This document shows positions 32,493-40,845 of a DNA stretch of 40,885 nt, in pieces; the first letter of the stretch is position 1, and each line of letters begins with the position of its first letter. The position numbers and the translations under genes are program-made. A model generated the notes under the pieces. The model saw only the letters and a program-made list of their open reading frames with translations. It was not told the DNA's origin and did not search any database. The DNA is taken from positions 1 to 40,885 of the forward strand of contig ONDC01000014.1 of NCBI GenBank assembly GCA_900316495.1. Reading direction: 5' to 3'. Source of the stretch: an uncultured Eubacteriales bacterium. Its GTDB lineage: Bacteria > Bacillota > Clostridia > Oscillospirales > Acutalibacteraceae.

Positions 32493-34314
32493 GGCGGATG
32501 TTGTATTGCTGCAGCCAGTAATTGACCTGCAACAGATAGGCGATGGTCTGGGGCGTGGTCATGAGCTGTCCGTACCACGGCTGGGGATTGTTGGGGGCGT
32601 TGATGAGTCCTGCCGCCTTATCCCTGCGCACGATCTGCCAGATCGGCGCCGACGAATCCCACACAAGCTCGTCAAGCAGCCTTGTCACCGCCGCCAGATA
32701 CGCGGGATGATGCGTCTTGGGGTAGGGACTCTTCTTTCGCCAGAGAATTTCCTCCGGCAGATAATCCTTCATCGCCTCCCGCAGCAGTCCCTTCTCATAC
32801 GAACGGTAGTCCTTGTATTCCCACGGCACGCTGTAGAGATATTCCGCGATCCGCCAGTCGCAGAACGGCACACGCACCTCCAGCCCGCTGTACATGCTCA
32901 TGCGGTCCTTGCGGTCAAGCAGCGTCTGCATGAACCAGTGGTGATTGAGGTTGACCATCTCCTTCATGCGGGATTCGAGAGGGGAAAGGTCTTTTAATTT
33001 TGAGGTGCTTTGCACGGTCGCGTTGTATTTCTGCTGCACGTATTCCTGCGGGTCGATCTGCGAGGTGAATTCCCTGCGGATGAAGCTGCCGCGGTAGGCG
33101 GTGGACTGCGCCCACGGAAAGCCGTCCTTTTCGCGGATGGTCGGGTCGCGGTACCACGGGTAGCCCCCGAAGATTTCGTCGGCACATTCGCCCGACAGCG
33201 CTACGGTGACATGTTTCTTGATTTCCCGGCAGAAGAGCAGGAGCGACGAGTCCACGTCCGCCATCCCCGGAAGATCGCGGGCTTTCACCGCTTCAAAGAG
33301 CGCGGACACAAGCTCCGGCGTGTCTATTTCAATCATGTGGCTCTCGCAGCCGAGGTAATCCACCATCTTTCCGACAAACTGGCTGTCGCTGCCCGGTTGG
33401 AATTTGGTCGCTTTGAAATATCTGTCGTTGTCCCTGTAGTTGACCGTGAAGGTCTTTAGTGTTTTTCCCTCTTCCTTCATGACCCGCGAGGCGACGGACG
33501 AAATCAGGCTGGAATCCAGTCCGCCGGAGAGGAAGGTGCCGAGCGGAACGTCCGAAACAAGCTGCCGCCTGATCGAATCGGTCACAAGAAACCGGACGTG
33601 TTCGGCGGTTTCCTCAAAGCTCTCCGTGTGTTCTCTGTCCTCTAATCTCCAATATTCGTGCAGCCGCAGTCCGTTCTCGTCAAAGAAGCCGCAGCAGGCG
33701 GGCTTTAATTCCTCGACGCCCTTGAAGACCCCGTAGCCCGGCGTTCTGCCGGGGCCGATCAGCATAATCTCCATTACGCCCCGCGCGTCAAGCTCCGGCT
33801 GCTTTTCCGACGCGGCCAGTATTCCCTTGATCTCTGAGGCAAAGAGAAACCGTCCGTTTTCCACCGTATAAAAGAAGGGCTTTACGCCGATCCTGTCGCG
33901 GGCAAAGAAGAGCCTGCGCTTCTTTTCATCCCAGATGGCAAAGGCGAATATCCCGTTGAATTTGTAGACGCATTCCGAGCCGAACACCGCGAAGGCGTTG
34001 AGCACCACCTCGGTGTCGGAATGTCCCCGGAACTCGCAGCCGCGCGCAATCAGCTCGTCGCGTACCTCGGCGGTGTTGTACAGCTCGCCATTGTAGACGA
34101 TGATATACCTTTTGCCGCCGTATTCGCAGCTCATGGGCTGTCTGCCGTTTTCGACGTCCACCACGCAGAGTCGGGTATGTACCATCACCGCGCTGTCGCT
34201 CAGATAAATCCCGTTCTGATCGGGTCCGCGTCTTTTCAGAACCGCCTGCACGTCACGCGCCCTATCTCCCGAAATGCCGCCCGAAGGTCTGATCTCTCCC
34301 GCTATCGCACACAT
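32485..34314 (-). CDS. asnB: asparagine synthetase, glutamine-hydrolysing
   Basis: A 609-residue AsnB. It starts MCAIAGE, so after Met removal Cys is the N-terminal nucleophile of the glutaminase domain, followed by PMSCEYGG, YNGELYN and GHSDTEV motifs. The synthetase domain has the ATP pyrophosphatase loop SGGLDSS (263-269) and the later SGECADEIFGG segment. It makes asparagine from aspartate, glutamine and ATP in the cytoplasm. ATG 34314 follows GGAGTG at 8 bases. The stop overlaps the start of the EAL remnant. Confidence 0.96.
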   Translation of the reverse strand: MCAIAGEIRPSGGISGDRARDVQAVLKRRGPDQNGIYLSDSAVMVHTRLCVVDVENGRQPMSCEYGGKRYIIVYNGELYNTAEVRDELIARGCEFRGHSDTEVVLNAFAVFGSECVYKFNGIFAFAIWDEKKRRLFFARDRIGVKPFFYTVENGRFLFASEIKGILAASEKQPELDARGVMEIMLIGPGRTPGYGVFKGVEELKPACCGFFDENGLRLHEYWRLEDREHTESFEETAEHVRFLVTDSIRRQLVSDVPLGTFLSGGLDSSLISSVASRVMKEEGKTLKTFTVNYRDNDRYFKATKFQPGSDSQFVGKMVDYLGCESHMIEIDTPELVSALFEAVKARDLPGMADVDSSLLLFCREIKKHVTVALSGECADEIFGGYPWYRDPTIREKDGFPWAQSTAYRGSFIRREFTSQIDPQEYVQQKYNATVQSTSKLKDLSPLESRMKEMVNLNHHWFMQTLLDRKDRMSMYSGLEVRVPFCDWRIAEYLYSVPWEYKDYRSYEKGLLREAMKDYLPEEILWRKKSPYPKTHHPAYLAAVTRLLDELVWDSSAPIWQIVRRDKAAGLINAPNNPQPWYGQLMTTPQTIAYLLQVNYWLQQYNIRLV

Positions 34315-34347
34315 ATTGCATCACTCCGTTGTTGTATTGTCATTGTC

Positions 34348-34377
34348 ATAATACGCGGATGAGCGGGAGGGGTGCAA
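34348..34377 (-). promoter_or_regulatory. possible promoter of asnB
   Basis: On the minus strand TTGCAC (34372-34377), 18 bases, TATTAT (34348-34353), with the start codon 34 bases from the -10 box. It abuts the T-run of the upstream gene's terminator. Confidence 0.45.
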
Positions 34378-34417
34378 AAAAAGACAGAGCGCGGGATAAT
34401 AATCCTTTGCTCTGTCT
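34376..34417 (-). terminator. intrinsic terminator of the peptidoglycan-binding protein gene
   Basis: Minus-strand stem AGACAGAGC/GCTCTGTCT (34409-34417 with 34382-34390) followed by a run of T (34376-34382). Confidence 0.88.
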
Positions 34418-34434
34418 GTTTGTTAAAGGGGAGG

Positions 34435-35277
34435 TTATTTTGCCTTCGGCGCGTCATCGGCATAAAGCCTCGTCAATGTCTTGGAGTCGGCTTTGCCTGT
34501 CTGCTTGAGACCTGCGGCTTTTTGGAACTGCTTGATGATTTTTTCCGTGAATTCACCGTAATAACCCGTGCAGCTGTTTTCTTTGATGTAGCCAAGTCGA
34601 CAGAGTCTCTTTTGCATTTTCAGAACGGCTTTTCCTTTATCGCCTTTTTTTAGTGTCTTGTATTTTGTTTCGGAGGAAGTAGTCTCATCCGAAGAGACTT
34701 CTTCCACCGAGGAAACCTCTTCCGTAGACGAAACCTGTTCCATAGAGGAAACGGGTTGTTGGGAGGAATTCGCGTCAGGAGCATCGCTGGAAATGGTTGC
34801 AACGTATTCTTCCATGCTGCTGTCAGCTATCGGAATATCCTCATTTCCCGCAGAATGATTCATGCTGATGTAAAACAGCACGCCGATACCAAATAGCGTG
34901 GAGACAACTACAATACATAATCTGATGATCATATTTTTGTCATAAGAGGGTTTATGCGCTCTCGGATGGGCGACAGGGTCGGACACTTGGTTTTCCTCCG
35001 GCGAAAAATCATCGTCAAAAAAGCCGTCAGGTTCTACGCTGTCTTTTTCTTCTGCGCCGTCGCTGAAATCGTCGCTGAGGTCGTCGCTGAAATCGTCGCT
35101 GAAATCATCACTGAAATCATCGTCAAAAGCGGAAGCGGAATCATTTTGTGCAAAGGAATCAAGCATTTCACCCCATTGGGGATCCATGTTTCCGCCGAGA
35201 TGTTCATTTTCCGACAGTCCGTCGTTTTCTTCCCAGTCCGTTGGAAGCTTGGTATTTGTGCGATTATTATCTGACAT
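34435..35277 (-). CDS. membrane-anchored peptidoglycan-binding domain protein
   Basis: A 280-residue single-pass protein. Residues 1-115 are a highly acidic cytoplasmic part with DDFS repeats (about 52-72). A membrane helix (about 118-142) follows, then a Ser/Glu-rich stalk of repeated SSxEEVSS units. The C-terminal PG_binding_1 domain (about 215-275; LKKGDKGKAVLKMQKRL, GYYGEFTEK, FQKAAGLKQTGKAD) binds cell-wall peptidoglycan in this family. No catalytic domain is present. The start at 35277 is the Met closest to a normal leader (GAGG 12 bases upstream, weak); a frame open to 35382 overlaps the promoter. It probably tethers the membrane to the wall or senses it; the acidic interior part has no known partner. 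Confidence 0.85.
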   Translation of the reverse strand: MSDNNRTNTKLPTDWEENDGLSENEHLGGNMDPQWGEMLDSFAQNDSASAFDDDFSDDFSDDFSDDLSDDFSDGAEEKDSVEPDGFFDDDFSPEENQVSDPVAHPRAHKPSYDKNMIIRLCIVVVSTLFGIGVLFYISMNHSAGNEDIPIADSSMEEYVATISSDAPDANSSQQPVSSMEQVSSTEEVSSVEEVSSDETTSSETKYKTLKKGDKGKAVLKMQKRLCRLGYIKENSCTGYYGEFTEKIIKQFQKAAGLKQTGKADSKTLTRLYADDAPKAK

Positions 35278-35358
35278 AATCTGAAGTACCTCACATGTAT
35301 GAATCCGGCTTACGGAGACGCGTTTTTTTCGTCCCGGAATGCCCTGTAAACAGCTATT

Positions 35359-35387
35359 ATCATAACACATATTAAATCGCATGTAAA
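35359..35387 (-). promoter_or_regulatory. promoter of the peptidoglycan-binding protein gene
   Basis: On the minus strand TTTACA (35382-35387), 17 bases, TATGAT (35359-35364); leader of about 75 bases. Confidence 0.72.
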
Positions 35388-35438
35388 TATCCTACAGAAA
35401 ATTTACAATTATTTTTCATTGGAGCAGGAATGCGTCAC

Positions 35439-35467
35439 TTGACATAAAAGGTATAATGTGGTATCTT
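35439..35467 (+). promoter_or_regulatory. promoter of the marR-hydrolase operon
   Basis: TTGACA (35439-35444), 17-base spacer, TATCTT (35462-35467). A TATAAT-like string inside the spacer is too close to TTGACA to pair with it. Confidence 0.7.
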
Positions 35468-35489
35468 AAGTTTAGTAGCTAAACTTAAG
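35465..35489 (+). promoter_or_regulatory. palindromic operator, likely MarR autoregulatory site
   Basis: A perfect inverted repeat: arms CTTAAGTTTAG and CTAAACTTAAG around TAG. It overlaps the -10 box of the promoter directly upstream of a MarR-family gene, the usual layout of an autorepressed regulator. Confidence 0.8.
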
Positions 35490-35527
35490 GACGCCGGACA
35501 TGAGCGGGAAGGACAGGGGATGGAAGG

Positions 35528-35986
35528 ATGAATCCCGAACAGATTTTGGTGAGCGCTTATCGCTTGATCAGTCTTTACAATTCGACCCAGAAGAAGCCGC
35601 ATACGTATTCCGGCGGACTGGTGCTTTTTCCCGCGCAGGCGCATATGCTGGAAATGATCGGCGTCAGCGAGGGAATTACCCAGTCGGAAATCGCCGAGGA
35701 ATATTTGCTCACAAAGGGCGCGGTGTCGCAGGTCGTCTCCTTCCTTGCGCGGAACGGGCTGATCGAAAGGAAGCCCTCCCCGAAGGGCGGCAGGAGCGAA
35801 GGACTTTTTCTCAGCCCGCGCGGAGAGGAGCTGTTAGGCGAGCATCGTATGCTTCACGGGGAAATGCTCGCCGAGGTGACGCGGCTTGCCGAAGGACTGC
35901 CCCCCGACTCGCTGGAGATTCTCTCGCAGATCGCCCGCGTGATGGAACGCCATATCAGGCGTCTCAATGACACAGAGAAAGGATGA
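35528..35986 (+). CDS. MarR-family transcriptional regulator
   Basis: A 152-residue winged-helix regulator. The recognition region is EGITQSEIAEEYLLTKGAVSQVVSFLARNGLIER (shown by ITQSEIAEEY, TKGAVSQVV), followed by a wing with KGGRSEG and LSPRGEELL. N- and C-terminal helices for dimerisation are present. These proteins usually repress their own operon until a small ligand binds. The perfect 11-base-arm palindrome over its -10 box is the probable binding site. The hydrolase gene starts 7 bases after its stop, so both are one unit, and the hydrolase may be the regulated product. Confidence 0.93.
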   Translation: MNPEQILVSAYRLISLYNSTQKKPHTYSGGLVLFPAQAHMLEMIGVSEGITQSEIAEEYLLTKGAVSQVVSFLARNGLIERKPSPKGGRSEGLFLSPRGEELLGEHRMLHGEMLAEVTRLAEGLPPDSLEILSQIARVMERHIRRLNDTEKG

Positions 35987-35993
35987 AGGAAGC

Positions 35994-36770
35994 ATGACAT
36001 TTGCCACACTCGGGGACAGGAGCCGTCCGGCGGCGCTGCTGATTCACGGTATGATGTGTATCGGTAAGGACTGCGAGCCGTTCGGACAGTACCTTGCGGA
36101 GGATTATTTCGTCATCATGCCGACGCTCGACGGACACGGTGGCGACGGCACCGATCTGTTGCCGGTGGAGGGCGAGGTGGAGAAGCTCCTTCGTTATCTC
36201 AGGGAAAATGAGATTGGCTCGCTCGCGTTGGTGCAGGGAAGCTCCATGGGCGCGGAGGTCGCCCTCGCTCTTGTCAAGGGACTGACGGAGCGGGGGATCC
36301 CCTTTCAGCGCGTCTTCCTTGACGGCGGTCCCTTCTTCCGTTTTCCGCCGCTGTTCCGCCGGTTCATGTACCGAAAATTCCGGTCGCTTGCCGCCATCTT
36401 TGACACCGACGACCACGAAGCCGCCTACAACGGCATGATGCGTCACCCGTTGCTCAGGTTCCTTGGGAGGGACAAGGCGGAGCAGTTTGAACCGATGATC
36501 CGTTCCATGGCGCAGGAGCGCCGGCATTATTCGGAGCAGACGCTCCGCAATCTGGTGAAAATCTGCTATCAGTGCGAGCTTCCCGCGCTTCCGGAGGAGG
36601 TGCAGCGGCGCATGGTGTTCTTCTTCTCCGACGAGGAACCGGCACGCAAGTCGCGCGGTCGGCTGCTCAGGACGTATCCCGCCGCGGACTTCCGCGACAT
36701 TCACGGTTATGCCCACTGCGGCTATCAGATCTCCCACCCGCGGGAATACGCCGCCATGCTGATGAAATAA
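35994..36770 (+). CDS. alpha/beta hydrolase
   Basis: A 258-residue cytoplasmic alpha/beta-hydrolase. Early LLIHGMM carries the oxyanion-hole region, GSSMG holds the nucleophile Ser84, and a late GYAHCGY supplies His241. No signal peptide or lid of known specificity is visible, so the substrate is unknown; esterase or peptidase activity is possible. The start at 35994 is chosen because GAAGGA and AAAGG lie upstream; the in-frame ATG at 35967 would overlap the marR coding end. Its place directly behind a MarR regulator suggests a detoxification or stress role, by inference only. Confidence 0.88.
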   Translation: MTFATLGDRSRPAALLIHGMMCIGKDCEPFGQYLAEDYFVIMPTLDGHGGDGTDLLPVEGEVEKLLRYLRENEIGSLALVQGSSMGAEVALALVKGLTERGIPFQRVFLDGGPFFRFPPLFRRFMYRKFRSLAAIFDTDDHEAAYNGMMRHPLLRFLGRDKAEQFEPMIRSMAQERRHYSEQTLRNLVKICYQCELPALPEEVQRRMVFFFSDEEPARKSRGRLLRTYPAADFRDIHGYAHCGYQISHPREYAAMLMK

Positions 36771-36802
36771 TGCCTGTTCATGGAGATTTTACCAAAAGTC
36801 CC

Positions 36803-36831
36803 TTGCAATTGGAAGAATTTTCATTTATAAT
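36803..36831 (+). promoter_or_regulatory. promoter of ldh
   Basis: TTGCAA (36803-36808), 17-base spacer, perfect TATAAT (36826-36831); start near 36838. Confidence 0.82.
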
Positions 36832-36844
36832 GAGAATAAAACAT

Positions 36845-36891
36845 CACGGTGCGGCGGGACATACTATCTTCGTATGCTGCAATCAACCGTG
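36845..36891 (+). promoter_or_regulatory. long hairpin in the ldh leader
   Basis: CACGGT-GCGG-(5 nt)-CATAC pairs with GTATG-CTGC-(5 nt)-ACCGTG around a 7-base loop. It fills almost the whole leader between transcription start and the ribosome binding site (AGAGG at about 36897). It could stabilise the mRNA 5' end or affect translation. Confidence 0.55.
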
Positions 36892-36910
36892 GGGAAAGAG
36901 GTAATTGTTT

Positions 36911-37864
36911 ATGAGCAAGGTCAACAGCAGAAAGGTCGCCATTGTCGGCTGCGGATTCGTGGGGTCGGCTTCGGCATTCGCCCTGATGGAGAGCGGACTG
37001 TTCTCCGAGATGGTGCTGATCGACGTCAGCCATCAGAAGGCGGAGGGAGAAGCCCTCGACATCAGCCACGGTCTGCCCTTCGCCAAGCCGATGAGCATTT
37101 ACGCGGGCGAGTACAAGGACATCTCCGACGCGGCGATCATCGTCGTGACCGCCGGCGCGGGACAGAAACCGGGTGAGACGCGTCTCGATCTGGTCAAGAA
37201 GAACGTCGGCATTTTCAAGAGCATTATTCCCGAAATCGCCAAGTACAACACCGATGGTATTTTGCTGATCGTCGCCAATCCCGTGGATATTCTCACCTAT
37301 GCCGCCGCGAAGCTGAGCGGGTTCCCGGAGAACCGCGTGTTCGGCTCCGGCACGGTGCTGGACAGCGCGCGGCTGAAATATCTTCTTGGTGAACATTTAG
37401 GCGTGGACAGCCGTTCGGTGCATGCCTTCATCATCGGCGAGCACGGCGACAGCGAAATCGCCGCATGGAGCAGCGCCAATGTGTCCGGAATTCCCATCAA
37501 CAGCTTCTGCGAAATGCGCGGACACTTCAATCATCAGGCTTCCATGAACGCCATTGCCGAGAGCGTCAAGAACAGTGCCTATGAAATCATCAACCGCAAA
37601 GGAGCGACCTATTACGGTATCGCTATGTCGGTCAAGAGAATCTGCGAGGCAATAGTCCGCGACGAAAAGTCCATTCTGCCGGTTTCATGCATTCAGCACG
37701 ACAATTACGGCATCAGCGACATTGCCCTCAGCATGCCGGCGATTGTCGGACGCGACGGCGTGGAGGCTACCGTCCCTATCGAGCTGAACGGACAGGAGGC
37801 GCTCGCCCTTCATCAGTCCGCCGACACGCTACGGGCGGTCATCGACAGCATTTTTGAAGAATAG
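36911..37864 (+). CDS. ldh: L-lactate dehydrogenase
   Basis: A 317-residue NAD-dependent LDH of the LDH/MDH superfamily. GCGFVGSA is the NAD-binding turn. GAGQKPGETR carries Gln85 at the specificity position (Gln for lactate, Arg for malate dehydrogenase). IGEHGDSE holds the catalytic His178, and NPVDILT and the final GQEAL region are typical. It regenerates NAD+ by reducing pyruvate to L-lactate in fermentation. I choose ATG 36911 (AGAGG about 10 bases upstream) over TTG 36905, which would sit too near that site. Single-gene unit: own promoter and terminator. Confidence 0.96.
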   Translation: MSKVNSRKVAIVGCGFVGSASAFALMESGLFSEMVLIDVSHQKAEGEALDISHGLPFAKPMSIYAGEYKDISDAAIIVVTAGAGQKPGETRLDLVKKNVGIFKSIIPEIAKYNTDGILLIVANPVDILTYAAAKLSGFPENRVFGSGTVLDSARLKYLLGEHLGVDSRSVHAFIIGEHGDSEIAAWSSANVSGIPINSFCEMRGHFNHQASMNAIAESVKNSAYEIINRKGATYYGIAMSVKRICEAIVRDEKSILPVSCIQHDNYGISDIALSMPAIVGRDGVEATVPIELNGQEALALHQSADTLRAVIDSIFEE

Positions 37865-37873
37865 ACAGGCAAA

Positions 37874-37940
37874 ACAGCGATTCATAGCAGGCGGCTTTCA
37901 GGGTGCAACCGCTTCCGTTATGAATCGCTGTAATTTTTTT
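37874..37940. terminator. intrinsic terminator between ldh and rnr
   Basis: Arms ACAGCGATTCATA (37874-37886) and TATGAATCGCTGT (37919-37931), then AATTTTTTT. Convergent genes lie on both sides, and the preceding AAAA run lets it serve rnr as well. Confidence 0.9.
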
Positions 37941-37944
37941 ATCA

Positions 37945-40041
37945 TCATTCTTCAGCCGGCACAAAGGCGACCCTGCCGGTGGCAATCCTTGCGGCAGCCA
38001 CCCGGATGCGGATGCTGTCGCCGACGCGGTAGGTTCTGCCGCTCAGCCTGCCGTGCAGGGAGGCGACGCCGTCGTATTCGTATTCGTCGGTCGGGAGATC
38101 CTCCAGGTGTATCATTCCCTCGGCGCTGTTGGGCAGACGTACAAAGAATCCTGCATCGACAACGCTCCTGATGCGCCCGTCAAATTCCTCGCCGATGAAT
38201 TTCGCCATGTATTCCGCCATGTAGCAGTCCTCCGTCCGCCGCTCGGCGGTGACCGCCCGCATTTCATATTCGGAGGAAAGCGCCGCCGCGTCCTCCGCCT
38301 TGCCGTAGAATTGCTTGGTCATGGCGTACTGGGATTCCCCCGCCACGATTCCGGACAGCACGCGGTGGATGAAGGTGTCGGGATAGCGCCGGATCGGCGA
38401 GGTGAAATGGCAGTAATCGCGCAGGGCGAGTCCGTAGTGACCTAAGGGCTGCGTGTCGTAGCGCGCCTTTGCCATGGCGCGCAGAAGGACGTTGGAGACG
38501 ATCTCCTCGCAGGGCGTTCCCTGCGCCGTGGTCAGGATCCTGTCGATGTCCGCCGGCTTGGGACTGCCGCCGAGTCCCCTGGTGTCCACGCCCAGTACCC
38601 GCAGCAGCATGGCGGCGCGCTGCAGCGATTCCGGGTCGGGCGATTCATGCACGCGGTAGACAAAGGGGACGTTGGATTGACGGGCGAGCATGGCGGCGGC
38701 GCGGTTGGCGGCGATCATGAACTGCTCGATCATGTTTTCCGCCGTGCCGCTCTCGCGTTCGCTGATTCCCGCGCATACGCCGTTTTCGTCCAGCACGAAC
38801 TGCGATTCCGACGAGCTGAAATGTACGTTCCCGCGGCGGCTGGCGGCGCTGTCAAGGATTTTGTAAAGCCTTAGTGCGTCCTGCAGCGCGGGAAGAACGG
38901 CGGCGTATTTCTCCCGGAGCCCGTCGTCGGCGGTTCCGTCCAGAATCGCGTTGACTTCGCTGTAAACGCCGCGCACCTTGGAGTCGATGACGGATTTCTC
39001 AAAGCGGTAATTCAGCATTCTTCCCTCGCTGTCGAAGGTCATGAAGGCGCTGAAGGTCAGCTTGTCCGTGCCGGCATTGAGCGAGCAGATGCCGTTGGAA
39101 ATGTCCACGGGGTACATCGGGATCACGCGGTCGGCGAAATACACCGAGGTGCCGCGCGTCAGGGCTTCCCTGTCGAGCAGGCTGCCGTCCGTGACGTAGT
39201 GGGAAACGTCGGCGATATGCACCGACAGCTCGTAGTCCTCCCCGACCCGCCGGACAAAGATCGCGTCGTCAAGGTCCTTGGCGTCGGCGCCGTCGATGGT
39301 GAAAATGTTCCAGCCGCGCAGATCGAGCCGTCCCTTGAGATCGTCCTCCGTCACGCCCGCGCCGCTGATACGCTTTGCCTCGGCGAGAACCTCCTCGCTG
39401 AACTCATGGGGAATGCCCATCGCGTCGATGATCGCGTCGGCGCAGACCCTCGCGCACTCCGCCTCGCCGTAGATTTTGACCGGCGTACAGACCAGCTTTT
39501 TGCCGTCAGGAGCGAATTTCACCTTTGCCATGATTTTTTCGCCCTCGGAGGCGTCGATTTTGTTTTTGGTAATCTCGATGGGCGACAGGTAGAACGCGTC
39601 GGCGTGAAGCTCCGGTTTGCCGTGGAATCTTTTTACCGTGCCCACCGCCATTCTGTCGCCGTAATGAAAGACGCTTCGCACCCTGCCGCTCGCGCCCCTT
39701 TCGTCGGGGCTTGACGAGAGGATGACTGCGTCGCCGGGAAGCGCGCCCATTGCGTCGCCGACCGGAATGTACACGTCCTCTCCGCCCCCGTCCGGTCTGG
39801 CGAAGCAGTAGCCGCGGGAGATGGAGACGATTTTAGCCTTGACAAACCCCGCGCCGCGCACGCTCTGGACGCTGTTCTTTTTGGAGAGAATGACCTCTCC
39901 CGCCCGTTCGAGGGCGCTTAAGTCGCTGATGAAGGCGGGAACGTCGGTTACGCCCAGTTCCTTGATGATTTTATCGGTTCTGACGGGCTTTGCGTTGCGG
40001 CTCAGCTCGTCGCGTATGAATTGCTGCTGCTCGGTCAGCAT
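37945..40041 (-). CDS. rnr: exoribonuclease R
   Basis: A 698-residue RNase R (VacB) of the RNase II family. N-terminal winged-helix region (about 1-70), cold-shock-type domains (about 75-220), the catalytic RNB domain with DAKDLDDAIF (about 250-260; Asp residues bind the metal) and YADRVIPMYPVDISN, ISGICSL-like segments, and a C-terminal S1 domain (about 610-690). It degrades structured RNA 3' to 5'. It lacks the long basic tail of the E. coli enzyme. ATG 40041 follows AGGAGGG. The secG-rnr order, seen here, is common in Firmicutes. Confidence 0.96.
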   Translation of the reverse strand: MLTEQQQFIRDELSRNAKPVRTDKIIKELGVTDVPAFISDLSALERAGEVILSKKNSVQSVRGAGFVKAKIVSISRGYCFARPDGGGEDVYIPVGDAMGALPGDAVILSSSPDERGASGRVRSVFHYGDRMAVGTVKRFHGKPELHADAFYLSPIEITKNKIDASEGEKIMAKVKFAPDGKKLVCTPVKIYGEAECARVCADAIIDAMGIPHEFSEEVLAEAKRISGAGVTEDDLKGRLDLRGWNIFTIDGADAKDLDDAIFVRRVGEDYELSVHIADVSHYVTDGSLLDREALTRGTSVYFADRVIPMYPVDISNGICSLNAGTDKLTFSAFMTFDSEGRMLNYRFEKSVIDSKVRGVYSEVNAILDGTADDGLREKYAAVLPALQDALRLYKILDSAASRRGNVHFSSSESQFVLDENGVCAGISERESGTAENMIEQFMIAANRAAAMLARQSNVPFVYRVHESPDPESLQRAAMLLRVLGVDTRGLGGSPKPADIDRILTTAQGTPCEEIVSNVLLRAMAKARYDTQPLGHYGLALRDYCHFTSPIRRYPDTFIHRVLSGIVAGESQYAMTKQFYGKAEDAAALSSEYEMRAVTAERRTEDCYMAEYMAKFIGEEFDGRIRSVVDAGFFVRLPNSAEGMIHLEDLPTDEYEYDGVASLHGRLSGRTYRVGDSIRIRVAAARIATGRVAFVPAEE

Positions 40042-40075
40042 AGGAATCCCTCCTGTTTGAATGACTCTCTGATAA

Positions 40076-40113
40076 AGAAAAATATGCGAAACAGCGCAAA
40101 CTGCCTCGCATAT
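40076..40113 (-). terminator. terminator-like hairpin between secG and rnr
   Basis: Minus-strand arms ATATGCGA/TCGCATAT with additional pairing inside, followed by five T. It may reduce readthrough from secG into rnr. Confidence 0.55.
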
Positions 40114-40140
40114 GATCTGACAAAGAATTGTTCCCGGACA

Positions 40141-40404
40141 TTATTTGCCGATAAGAATGATGATGTCAAGCACCATTACAAAAACAAAGAACACAGCCGC
40201 CAGCATCTTGGTAAATTTGGCGAGCTTGGCAGAGGTCGTTCTGCTCTCGTTCTTGCCCAGGTAAGAATCATAAGCGGAGGAGGATCCTCCGATGGCGCCC
40301 GAAAGTCCGTCGTCGTCGCTCTGCTGGAACAGCACGATGATAATCATGACGATCGCAACCACCATAAGCAGTATGCTTATGATCCATTCCCACGTCGTAA
40401 GCAT
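40141..40404 (-). CDS. secG: preprotein translocase subunit SecG
   Basis: An 87-residue protein with two membrane helices (about 5-28 and 65-85) joined by a loop with QQSDDDGLSGAIGGSSS, the SecG hallmark. It is the small accessory subunit of the SecYEG channel and assists SecA-driven export. The start at 40404 is set by GGAGG 9 bases upstream; a longer frame is without support. rnr follows on the same strand after a 99-base gap holding a hairpin. Confidence 0.93.
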   Translation of the reverse strand: MLTTWEWIISILLMVVAIVMIIIVLFQQSDDDGLSGAIGGSSSAYDSYLGKNESRTTSAKLAKFTKMLAAVFFVFVMVLDIIILIGK

Positions 40405-40568
40405 TGGTCTACACCTCCATAGCATAATAATCGCGAAGCGTTTGGGTTGAGCATTGATTTGCCTGTTTACATACCCGTATATTTTATCATGGATTTGTCG
40501 GAATTGCAATAGTTTTTTTGAATTATTTTGGCTCAAACAAAAATATTTAAAAATAATGAAAAAATCGC

Positions 40569-40597
40569 TTGACATTTTCATCTTAAGATGCTATACT
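40569..40597 (+). promoter_or_regulatory. promoter of the tRNA-Arg gene
   Basis: TTGACA (40569-40574), 17-base spacer, TATACT (40592-40597), 38 bases before the tRNA. Confidence 0.88.
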
Positions 40598-40635
40598 GTT
40601 TTAGCACTCGGAAAGAGTGTCAAAAAAACGAATAT

Positions 40636-40712
40636 GCGCTTGTAGCTCAGCTGGATAGAGTGTTTGACTACGAATCAAAAGGTCGGGGGTTCGAGCCCCT
40701 CCAAGCGCGCCA
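40636..40712 (+). tRNA. tRNA-Arg (anticodon ACG)
   Basis: A full cloverleaf: acceptor GCGCTTG/CAAGCGC, D-arm GCTC, anticodon stem TTTGA/TCAAA with loop CTACGAA (anticodon ACG, read as ICG), T-arm GGGGG-TTCGAGC-CCCTC. CCA is encoded at 40710-40712. Confidence 0.97.
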
Positions 40713-40755
40713 AAGCGAAAATCCTGTCGTCGCAAGACGATGGGATTTTCGCTTT
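40712..40755 (+). terminator. hairpin following the tRNA
   Basis: AAAGCGAAAATCC pairs with GGATTTTCGCTTT; an inner TCGTC/GACGA stem closes a GCAA tetraloop. It begins at the last base of the CCA end and likely ends transcription or helps 3' processing. Confidence 0.8.
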
Positions 40756-40778
40756 GTATGATTCGTTTTTAAGTATTA

Positions 40779-40845
40779 AGTCTTCATTCTTCAGTAAAAA
40801 CGACAGGATTTTCTAAATGAATACTGAAAACTGAAGACTGAAAAA
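40779..40845. repeat. inverted repeat and heptamer units at the right edge
   Basis: AGTCTTCATTCTTCAGT (40779-40795) is an imperfect inverted copy of ACTGAAAACTGAAGACT (40823-40839). The second arm is itself made of 7-bp units ACTGAA(A/G). A 12-base string CGACAGGATTTT (40801-40812) is the inverse of part of the tRNA terminator. No gene is seen from 40756 to the window end. Confidence 0.7.
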
